Shown in pieces: positions 1 to 5,325 of a DNA stretch of 14,710 nt. The notes under the pieces are model-generated. The model was not told where the DNA came from, ran no database searches, and saw only the letters and a program-made list of their open reading frames with translations. The DNA comes from an uncultured Clostridia bacterium (GTDB lineage Bacteria; Bacillota; Clostridia; Oscillospirales; Acutalibacteraceae): positions 1 to 14,710 of the forward strand of contig CAMJHI010000030.1 in the NCBI GenBank assembly GCA_946405475.1, in the 5' to 3' direction. Both the position numbers and the translations under genes were made by a program. Position 1 is the first letter of the stretch. Every line of letters begins with the position of its first letter.

Positions 1-87
1 CGTCAGGCATATCGAACCGAAGGTATATCGAATTGCGCAGCAATATATCGAGTCGAGCGCCAGCTCGACAAATTCCGATGTCCTGCC
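1..87. repeat. Modular palindromic intergenic repeat (three ATATCGA + mini-hairpin units)
   Basis: The 87 bases beyond the last chromate-transporter gene are built from units. The heptamer ATATCGA occurs at 9-15, 25-31 and 45-51, each time followed at once by a perfect small inverted repeat: ACC-GAA-GGT (16-24), ATTGC-GCA-GCAAT (32-44) and GTCGAGC-GCCA-GCTCGAC (52-69). The ends (about 4-15 and 74-85) are loosely inverted copies of each other (CAGG..AT..CG). There is no ORF and no U-run, so it is not a standard terminator. It resembles dispersed palindromic or MITE-like elements, but only one copy is visible here and the left end may lie outside the window. The copy abuts the TGA of the adjacent gene. 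Confidence 0.6.
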
Positions 88-660
88 TCACATTTTGAAA
101 ACCACGCCGATGGCGGCGCAGACCGCGATGAACAGGATCGGATGCAGCTTTTTGGTCTTTTTGAACTGGGTCAAAAACAGCACCACGGCGAACAGACCGA
201 TAGCGGGCAGGTTGAAGGCTTGCCAGAAATGCGCCCACGAAAAGCCGTCGAGATGAAAAAGCGAGAGCTTGAACACGCTCCAGCCCGCCGCGGCGATCAG
301 GCCCGTGACCGCCGGACGCAGCCCGCCGAACACCCATTTGACGTACTTGTTGTTCATGTAGCGGTCGAGCACGCGGGCGATGATGGTCAGGATAATCAGC
401 GAGGGCAGCACCAGCGAGCAGGTCGCCAGGATCGCGCCGGGCACACCGGCGGTAAGGTAACCGGCGTAGGTCGCCATGTTCACGCCGATGGGGCCGGGCG
501 TGGATTCCGCCACGGCGATCATATCGGCCAGCTGCGCTTTGGTGAACCATTCGGGGTGGTTCGTCGCCATTTCGGTCAGGAACGGCAGCGTCGCCAGCCC
601 GCCGCCCACGGCGAACAGGCCGGTTTTGAAAAAGCTCCAGCAAAGAAGAAGCAGGGTCAT
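88..660 (-). CDS. Chromate transporter family (CHR) half-size protein, distal copy
   Basis: This is a 190-residue integral membrane protein of the CHR (chromate ion transporter) family, short-chain type. Such proteins have one CHR domain and usually act as a pair with a second short protein. The N-terminal signature FFKTGLFAVGGGLATLPF (10-27) and the second motif AESTPGPIGVNMATYAGY (51-68) are both present; the rest is mostly hydrophobic helices ending in a short tail. The ATG overlaps the stop of the upstream CHR gene in an ATGA, implying translational coupling, and a good AGGAGG lies 8 bases upstream inside that gene. Some CHR members export chromate in a proton- or sulfate-linked way, but in many Firmicutes the true substrate is unknown. 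The family call is secure; the substrate is not. Confidence 0.9.
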   Translation of the reverse strand: MTLLLLCWSFFKTGLFAVGGGLATLPFLTEMATNHPEWFTKAQLADMIAVAESTPGPIGVNMATYAGYLTAGVPGAILATCSLVLPSLIILTIIARVLDRYMNNKYVKWVFGGLRPAVTGLIAAAGWSVFKLSLFHLDGFSWAHFWQAFNLPAIGLFAVVLFLTQFKKTKKLHPILFIAVCAAIGVVFKM

Positions 661-1241
661 TTCTTCGCCTCCTCTTCCTTCGGCTTTTTGCCGAATTTAC
701 CGAGGAACAGCCCGGCGACGGACGCGCCGACGACCACCCACACGGGGCTTGCGCCGAGCACCGCCACCACGACGAACGCGGCGACGGCTAACAAGATTTG
801 CACAACGCTTTTGACGTTGGATTTGATGAGCTTGATGACCGCTGCCGTGATCAGCGCGCAGACCGCCACGCGGATGCCCGCAAAGGCGTGCTGCACCGCC
901 GGAATGTCGGCAAAATTGCTCAATACGGCGGCGATGACGGTGATAATGATCAGCGAAGGGCAAATCACGCCCAGCGTGGCGACGACCGCGCCCGGCACCC
1001 TGCCGCGCTTGTAGCCGACGAGGGTGGCGGTGTTGACCGCGATAACGCCCGGGGTGCACTGCCCCACGGCGAAATAATCCAGAATATCCTCGTTCGTCAC
1101 CCATTTGCGGTCCTCGACCAGTTCACGCTCAAGCATGGGCAGCATGGCATAGCCGCCGCCGAAGGTGAACAGGCCGATTTTGAAAAACGAAGCAAAAAGC
1201 CGGAGCAGGTCGCGGCCTTTTGAGGAAGTTTTTTGTTTCAT
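657..1241 (-). CDS. Chromate transporter family (CHR) half-size protein, proximal copy
   Basis: This is a 194-residue membrane protein and the partner of the adjacent CHR gene. It carries SFFKIGLFTFGGGYAMLP (18-35) and AVGQCTPGVIAVNTATLVGY (58-77), the two conserved CHR motifs, followed by several hydrophobic helices and a charged Lys/Glu-rich C-terminal tail. Its ATG overlaps the trmD stop by four bases (ATGA), and its stop overlaps the next CHR start in the same way, so trmD and both transporters are probably translated from one mRNA. The two copies are clearly related but divergent, as expected for paired short-chain CHR subunits of opposite membrane topology. The substrate cannot be read from the sequence. 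Confidence 0.9.
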   Translation of the reverse strand: MKQKTSSKGRDLLRLFASFFKIGLFTFGGGYAMLPMLERELVEDRKWVTNEDILDYFAVGQCTPGVIAVNTATLVGYKRGRVPGAVVATLGVICPSLIIITVIAAVLSNFADIPAVQHAFAGIRVAVCALITAAVIKLIKSNVKSVVQILLAVAAFVVVAVLGASPVWVVVGASVAGLFLGKFGKKPKEEEAKK

Positions 1242-1978
1242 TCGGTTTCTTCTTCCGTCAGTTTTTTCAGATAGTCCCGATCCTTTTTGTCAAGGTCGGC
1301 CTTTTCCAGCAGATCGGGGCGCTTTTGCAGCGTGCGCTCCAGCTGCTTTTGCCGCCGCCAGCTTTGAATGTTGGCGTGGTGGCCGCTGAGCAGCACCTCG
1401 GGCACGGACTTATCGTGCCACACCTCCGGGCGGGTGTACTGCGGCTCTTCGAGGAGCGAGGCATAGTGGCTCTCTTTGGTGAAGCTGTCTTCGCCCGAGA
1501 GCACGCCCGGGAGCATGCGGCACACACAGTCCGCCACGATGATGGCGGGCAGCTCGCCGCCGGTGAGCACGTAATCGCCGATGGAGATCTCTTCATCGAC
1601 GATCTCCTCGAGCACGCGCTCGTCGATGCCCTCGTAATGCCCGCACAGCAGAGCGATGTTGTCGTATTGCAGCAGCTCCTTCGCGCGCTGCTGCGTGAGC
1701 ACGGCGCCCTGCGGCGACAGATAGATCAAGTGCGGCTTTCGGCCGATATCCTCGCACAGCGAGCGGTAACAGTCGTAAACCGGCTGCGCCTGAATGAGCA
1801 TGCCGCTGCCGCCGCCGTAGGGCGCGTCATCCACCCGGCGGTGCTTGTCCAGCGTGTATTTGCGGATGTTGCGGCAGTTGATCTCCACCAGCCCTTTTTC
1901 ACGCGCGCGGCCGAGGATGCTTTCGCTCACGACGCTTTCGCACATGTCGGGGAACAGCGTCAGAATATCAAACCTCAT
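1238..1978 (-). CDS. trmD: tRNA (guanine-N1)-methyltransferase TrmD
   Basis: TrmD uses S-adenosylmethionine to methylate G37 (m1G37) in tRNAs, which prevents +1 frameshifting. The 246-residue protein has the SPOUT trefoil-knot motifs: LSPQG (87-91), GHYEGIDER (113-121) and SIGDYVLTGGELPA (132-145), followed by the DSF segment with the expected catalytic Asp near 164. RVDDAPYGGGSGM near the N terminus is also typical. I chose the ATG at 1978 (protein begins MRFDILTLFP) rather than a TTG two codons upstream, because AGGGG then sits about 10 bases away, and the family usually begins M-x-F-x-I-L-T-L-F-P. It overlaps rimM by 11 bases and the first CHR gene by 4. In most Firmicutes rplS follows; here it does not. 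Confidence 0.97.
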   Translation of the reverse strand: MRFDILTLFPDMCESVVSESILGRAREKGLVEINCRNIRKYTLDKHRRVDDAPYGGGSGMLIQAQPVYDCYRSLCEDIGRKPHLIYLSPQGAVLTQQRAKELLQYDNIALLCGHYEGIDERVLEEIVDEEISIGDYVLTGGELPAIIVADCVCRMLPGVLSGEDSFTKESHYASLLEEPQYTRPEVWHDKSVPEVLLSGHHANIQSWRRQKQLERTLQKRPDLLEKADLDKKDRDYLKKLTEEETE

Positions 1979-2489
1979 CGTCAAACATCCCCTTGATCGG
2001 GCTGATATAGACCCGGTTGTTCGCAGCGTCCCTGCGCTTGACGAACTGAGGCACCGCCGGCAGCAGATACTTCGCGCCGTCGTCGGCGGTCACTTCCCAG
2101 ATCTCGTTCGCGCCGTTGCTGGTGATATCCGTCAATCGGCCGTAGCGCTTTTCGGGCTGCTGCTCGTCGAGCACGTCGCAGCCGAGCAGGTCGGCAATGA
2201 AATCCACGCCGTCGGGAAGGTTCGCGTCTTTTCGCGCGATGTATAATACTTTGCTGCGCAGCAGATTCGCCTGCTCCACGGTTTCCACGCCCTCTAACTT
2301 CATCAGCACCACGTTGCCGTGCGGGCGCGCGCCGAGCACGCGGATCGGCTTTTCGCCGTTCGCATCAAAATAAAGCGTTTGGAACGAGCAGGCAAAGTCC
2401 GCGTCGTCGCACCAGGGCTGCACGCGCACTTCGCCCCGCACGCCGTGGGTGGAAACGATGCGGCCAAGCTCAAGAAACGGTCGGATCAT
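1968..2489 (-). CDS. rimM: Ribosome maturation factor RimM
   Basis: RimM binds S19 in the 30S head and assists 16S rRNA maturation. The 173-residue protein has the N-terminal RimM barrel with LGRIVSTHGVRGEVRV (7-22), then a PRC-type barrel from about residue 95 (DFIADLLGCDV onward) ending in the typical VPQFV..-...YISPIKGMFD segment. Length is normal for the family. The ATG at 2489 is preceded by GAAGGA at a workable distance. It sits between khpA (168-base gap holding a stem-loop) and trmD (11-base overlap), its standard operon position. Confidence 0.97.
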   Translation of the reverse strand: MIRPFLELGRIVSTHGVRGEVRVQPWCDDADFACSFQTLYFDANGEKPIRVLGARPHGNVVLMKLEGVETVEQANLLRSKVLYIARKDANLPDGVDFIADLLGCDVLDEQQPEKRYGRLTDITSNGANEIWEVTADDGAKYLLPAVPQFVKRRDAANNRVYISPIKGMFDDEV

Positions 2490-2532
2490 AGTATCATTCC
2501 TTCAATGAATCGGTTTTCTGAGTTTTTCCAAA

Positions 2533-2561
2533 AATAAATTCTGATTCCATGTTGCTGTCAG
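2533..2561 (-). promoter_or_regulatory. Weak candidate internal promoter upstream of rimM
   Basis: On the minus strand CTGACA (complement of 2556-2561) and TTTATT (complement of 2533-2538) are 17 bases apart, in the gap ahead of rimM. This is a 5/6 match at -35 and a poor -10. It could give rimM-trmD-CHR partial independence from ffh-rpsP, but AT-rich gaps produce such matches by chance. Confidence 0.2.
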
Positions 2562-2585
2562 AGTGTTCGATAAACACCAAAAGCC

Positions 2586-2618
2586 CTATGACTTTTCATT
2601 TTTTTGAAAAGCACATAG
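2586..2618 (-). other. Stem-loop in khpA-rimM gap (possible attenuator or processing site)
   Basis: An imperfect inverted repeat: CTATG (2586-2590) pairs with CATAG (2614-2618), and CTTTTCA (2592-2598) pairs with TGAAAAG (2605-2611), around a six-T loop. On the transcribed minus strand it is followed by GGCTTTTGG rather than a clean U-run, so full termination is unlikely. It may be a leaky terminator or an RNA processing or stability element between the rpsP-khpA and rimM-trmD parts of the operon. Confidence 0.5.
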
Positions 2619-2657
2619 AGCAGGCGGTCTCTTAAAATAAGGGGCCTCTCGAGCGGA

Positions 2658-2891
2658 TTACTCGATTTCTACTGCGATTTTCTCGTTGTTGCGGGTCGCA
2701 GCAGCACGCATAACGGTGCGGATTGACTTGGCGATACGGCCTTGCTTACCGATCACACGGCCCATGTCGTTTTCGCCGACATGGAGATGATAAACGGTAA
2801 TGCCCTCTTCGTTCGGCTCGTCAACCGTGACTGTCACGGCCGAAGGATCTTCAACAAGACCCTGCGCGATTGCCTTAAGGAGCTCTGTCAT
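2658..2891 (-). CDS. khpA: KH-domain RNA-binding protein KhpA (YlqC/UPF0109)
   Basis: This is a 77-residue single type II KH domain protein. In Firmicutes KhpA dimerises with KhpB and binds RNA, influencing cell-division and envelope gene expression. The RNA-binding GxxG loop is visible as GRVIGKQGRIAKSIRTVM (GKQG at 48-51), in the usual context for this family. The ATG at 2891 is preceded by a strong GGAGGTG nine bases upstream. It lies between rpsP and rimM, the conserved Firmicute location. Function is inferred from family membership and position. Confidence 0.95.
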   Translation of the reverse strand: MTELLKAIAQGLVEDPSAVTVTVDEPNEEGITVYHLHVGENDMGRVIGKQGRIAKSIRTVMRAAATRNNEKIAVEIE

Positions 2892-2927
2892 AGGGATGCA
2901 CCTCCGGTTTTATTCAAACAACACCAA

Positions 2928-2960
2928 CGAGACCGGCGGCGGTTACGTGCCGCCGGCTCG
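2928..2960 (-). other. GC-rich stem-loop between rpsP and khpA
   Basis: CCGGCGGC (2933-2940) pairs perfectly with GCCGCCGG (2949-2956) around an 8-base loop, extended by CGAG/CTCG with one bulged A. It lies in the 100-base rpsP-khpA gap. The minus-strand transcript downstream is only mildly U-rich (TTGGTGTTGTTTG), so it is more likely an mRNA-stabilising or partial-termination hairpin than a strong terminator. It could let the ribosomal protein mRNA be made in excess of the downstream genes. Confidence 0.55.
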
Positions 2961-2991
2961 ATCGGGTCGCTTGTAAACAACGATAACGGGA

Positions 2992-3237
2992 TTATTCGAT
3001 GGCGCCGGCTTTTTTGAGGATCACCTTCACGGTGTCGGTGGGCTGAGCGCCGTTTTTGATCCACTGCTGCGCCTTTTCGACGTCGACCTTGATCTCGGCC
3101 GGGTTCTTCATGGTGTCGTAAGTGCCGATTTCTTCGATGAAGCGGCCGTCACGCGGATAGCGGGAATCGGCGACAACGATGCGATAGAACGGGGCTTTTT
3201 TTGCGCCCATGCGGCGCAGTCTGATTTTCACTGCCAT
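2992..3237 (-). CDS. rpsP: 30S ribosomal protein S16
   Basis: S16 binds 16S rRNA in the body of the small subunit and is needed for 30S assembly. The 81-residue protein begins MAVKIRLRRMGAKKAPFYRI and carries VVADSRYPRDGRFIEEIG, the family signature; the rest matches a normal-length bacterial S16. The reading frame stays open 11 codons further upstream, but the ATG at 3237 is chosen because GGAGG lies 8 bases before it and the protein then begins at the conserved residue. It is downstream of ffh and upstream of khpA, as usual in Firmicutes. Confidence 0.98.
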   Translation of the reverse strand: MAVKIRLRRMGAKKAPFYRIVVADSRYPRDGRFIEEIGTYDTMKNPAEIKVDVEKAQQWIKNGAQPTDTVKVILKKAGAIE

Positions 3238-3314
3238 AGTAGTTTCCTCCAAGTTTTGCTGTATAAACAAATTTTATAAATGAATCCAATATACGGGTCG
3301 CATATGGGAAAACA

Positions 3315-4667
3315 TTACTGATAGGGGAACTGGTTCATGTTCATGTTGTTTCTCATGCGCTTGGTCATCTTCTTGCCGCGCTTGCCGCCCATTTGCTTGA
3401 ACATTTTCTGCATCTGGCGGAACTGGCTGAGCAGGCGGTTGACGTCTTCGACCTGCTGGCCGCAGCCGGCGGCGATGCGCCGCTTGCGGGAGGGATTGAT
3501 GATGTCGGGGTTGGCGCGCTCTTTCGGCGTCATGGAATAAATGATGGCCTTGATGCGGTCGAACTGCCGCTCGTCGATGTCAACGTCCTTGATCTGTTTG
3601 CCGACGCCGGGGATGAGCGCGAGCAGGTCCTTGATGGAGCCCATGCGGCGGATCTGGTCGAACTGATCGAGCAGGTCGTTCATGTCGAACTTGTTGCGGC
3701 GGATCTTTTCTTCGAGCTCCGCGGCCTTTTTTTCGTCGATGCTCTGCTCGGCGCGTTCGATCAGCGAAAGCACGTCGCCCATGCCGAGGATGCGGGAAGC
3801 CATGCGGTCGGGGTGGAACACGTCGAGGTTTTCGAGCTTTTCACCCGTACCGATGAACTTGATCGGCTTGCCGGTCACGGCCCGGGCGGAAAGCGCCGCG
3901 CCGCCTCTGGTGTCGCCGTCGAGCTTGGTGAGCACCAGACCGTCGATGCCCAGCGCGTCGTTGAAGCCCTTGGCCACGGTGACGGCATCCTGACCGGTCA
4001 TCGCGTCGACCACCAGCAGAATTTCGTGCGGGTGAACGGCGCCCTTGACCGCCTTGAGCTCATCCATGAGCGCTTCGTCAATGTGCAGACGGCCGGCGGT
4101 GTCGAGGAAAACGTAGTCGTAGCCGTGATCCTTCGCCAGCTTGACGGCCTCGGTGGCAATGGTGACCGGATCGGTCTGCCCCATTTCAAACACCGGAACG
4201 CCCGCCTGTTCGCCCACGACCTGAAGCTGCTTGATGGCGGCGGGGCGATAGATATCGCACGCGACGAGCAGCGGCCGGTGGCCGGTTTTTTTGAGCATTA
4301 AAGCGATCTTGGCGCTGTGGGTCGTTTTGCCCGAGCCCTGCAGGCCGCACATCATCACGATGGTGGGCGGGTGCGGCGCCGAGGTCAGACGGCTTTGCGT
4401 GCCGCCCATGAGCGCGGTCAGCTCTTCGTTGACGATCTTGACGACCATCTGCGACGGGGTCAGGCTTTCCATGACCTGGGCGCCGATGGCGCGCTCGGTG
4501 ACCGTGTTGGTGAAATCTTTGGCAACCTTGAAGTTGACGTCGGCCTCCAGCAGCGCAAGGCGCACCTCGCGCATGGCTTCGCGCACGTCGTGCTCGTTCA
4601 GGCTGCCCTTGCTTTTCAGGCGCTGGAACGCAGCCTCCAGTCGGTCGGAAAGGCCTTCAAATGCCAA
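3315..4667 (-). CDS. ffh: Signal recognition particle GTPase Ffh (SRP54)
   Basis: Ffh binds 4.5S/SRP RNA and signal peptides at the ribosome and, with FtsY, delivers nascent chains to SecYEG. The 450-residue protein has an N-terminal helical N domain, then the GTPase motifs GLQGSGKTT (108-116), DIYRPAAIKQL (138-148), DTAGR (189-193) and TKLDGD (247-252). The M domain follows, with the RNA-binding segment SRKRRIAAGCG (393-403) and a Met-rich, basic tail ending in NNMNMNQFPYQ. I place the start at the TTG at 4667, giving M-AFEGLSDRLE; AAGGGG lies 9 bases upstream. Another TTG two codons earlier is too close to the SD. No ATG fits the conserved N terminus. The gene follows ylxM closely. Confidence 0.97.
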   Translation of the reverse strand: MAFEGLSDRLEAAFQRLKSKGSLNEHDVREAMREVRLALLEADVNFKVAKDFTNTVTERAIGAQVMESLTPSQMVVKIVNEELTALMGGTQSRLTSAPHPPTIVMMCGLQGSGKTTHSAKIALMLKKTGHRPLLVACDIYRPAAIKQLQVVGEQAGVPVFEMGQTDPVTIATEAVKLAKDHGYDYVFLDTAGRLHIDEALMDELKAVKGAVHPHEILLVVDAMTGQDAVTVAKGFNDALGIDGLVLTKLDGDTRGGAALSARAVTGKPIKFIGTGEKLENLDVFHPDRMASRILGMGDVLSLIERAEQSIDEKKAAELEEKIRRNKFDMNDLLDQFDQIRRMGSIKDLLALIPGVGKQIKDVDIDERQFDRIKAIIYSMTPKERANPDIINPSRKRRIAAGCGQQVEDVNRLLSQFRQMQKMFKQMGGKRGKKMTKRMRNNMNMNQFPYQ

Positions 4668-4703
4668 AATCAATCACCCCTTTTTATGAGTTAAGAGAAA
4701 TAA

Positions 4704-5069
4704 TCAAAGTTCACGAATGGTCTGCGCAATGGCGCGGATACGGGCAGTGGCGTCGTTGATCTCACGCGAGAGGCCGTACCGCATGTTCTGTTCATAAATG
4801 GTGTTGGCGCACTCGTTGATCTCGTCGAGCCCGCGGCGCAGTTCTTCAAACCGGGCGGCCAGGCCGAGCTTTTGCTCCATGGTGAGCAGCTGCGCCTCGG
4901 CGCGCTTGATCGCATCGCGCACACCCTGACGGGTGATCCCTTCGTTTTCGGCGATTTCGGAGAGAGAAAGATCGTCGTCGTAGTAATACTCTAAAAAGCT
5001 GCGCTGCTTTTCGGTGAGCATTTCGCCGTAAAAATCGAGCAACATGGTAATTTCAAGATTTTTCGCCAA
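4704..5069 (-). CDS. ylxM: SRP-associated HTH protein YlxM (UPF0122)
   Basis: This is a 121-residue protein of the YlxM/p13 family, co-transcribed with ffh in Firmicutes; a Streptococcus homologue was reported to interact with the SRP and modulate its GTPase activity. A sigma-70 region 4-like helix-turn-helix is visible (LSLSEIAENEGITRQGVRDA, 34-53) after the family N terminus ITMLLDFYGEMLTEKQRSFL (7-26); the C-terminal half is helical and charged. The TTG start at 5069 is supported by AGGAGG about 9 bases upstream; the first in-frame ATG (codon 9) has no such SD and would trim the family N terminus. It is the first gene of the minus-strand operon, with its own consensus promoter. Confidence 0.93.
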   Translation of the reverse strand: MAKNLEITMLLDFYGEMLTEKQRSFLEYYYDDDLSLSEIAENEGITRQGVRDAIKRAEAQLLTMEQKLGLAARFEELRRGLDEINECANTIYEQNMRYGLSREINDATARIRAIAQTIREL

Positions 5070-5096
5070 AGCAAGTCCCCCTCCTTTTCGTTATCT

Positions 5097-5116
5097 GTAA
5101 AGCCTAACATCTTTAC
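5097..5116 (-). other. Leader hairpin upstream of ylxM
   Basis: GTAAAG (5097-5102) and CTTTAC (5111-5116) form a perfect 6-bp stem with an 8-base loop, at the very start of the predicted ylxM transcript and before its SD. No U-run follows. It may protect the 5' end of the operon mRNA. Confidence 0.35.
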
Positions 5117-5124
5117 AAGCAAGC

Positions 5125-5153
5125 ATTATACTAAATCCGTTTTGCCTTGTCAA
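5125..5153 (-). promoter_or_regulatory. Consensus sigma-A promoter for the ylxM-ffh-...-CHR operon
   Basis: On the minus strand TTGACA (complement of 5148-5153) and TATAAT (complement of 5125-5130) are separated by exactly 17 bases, a perfect match at both boxes. Transcription should start near 5118, giving a leader of about 50 bases before the UUG start of ylxM. No riboswitch-like structure is seen in the leader. Confidence 0.9.
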
Positions 5154-5236
5154 GCGTTTTTGCCCGATTTTGAAAACTTTTTCGGTTCCCGCCAAAACCG
5201 TCGTCTTTTCTTTTCTTGTTTGTATCTTTTGTGTTG

Positions 5237-5265
5237 TTGCATTTGCCGCCCGGCTGTGCTATAAT
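5237..5265 (+). promoter_or_regulatory. Extended -10 promoter for the propeller lipoprotein
   Basis: TATAAT at 5260-5265 is preceded by TGC, an extended -10 (TGnTATAAT). The -35 at the 17-base position (5237-5242, TTGCAT) is weak, which is common with extended -10 promoters. It points away from the ylxM promoter; the two -35 boxes are about 85 bases apart. Confidence 0.75.
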
Positions 5266-5278
5266 GAGAACGCTCATT
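5263..5278. promoter_or_regulatory. Palindrome overlapping the -10/start site, possible operator
   Basis: AATGAG-AACG-CTCATT is a perfect 6-bp inverted repeat with a 4-base spacer, beginning inside the -10 box and covering the predicted start site. The symmetry and position resemble a TetR-type operator. No regulator is encoded nearby in the window, so this is inference. Confidence 0.4.
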
Positions 5279-5325
5279 TTATGGATTAAATATTTATTTG
5301 AGCAATAGAGGAAGGAAGAAGAAGC

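Noticed and set aside
142..1014. 290-codon plus-strand open frame over the CHR genes
   Set aside because: It is antisense to two clear membrane transporters and rich in Gln/His/Arg/Gly; not protein-like.
2992..3270. Longer S16 reading frame starting at 3270
   Set aside because: The extra 11 residues are not part of S16, and the SD lies just before the ATG at 3237.
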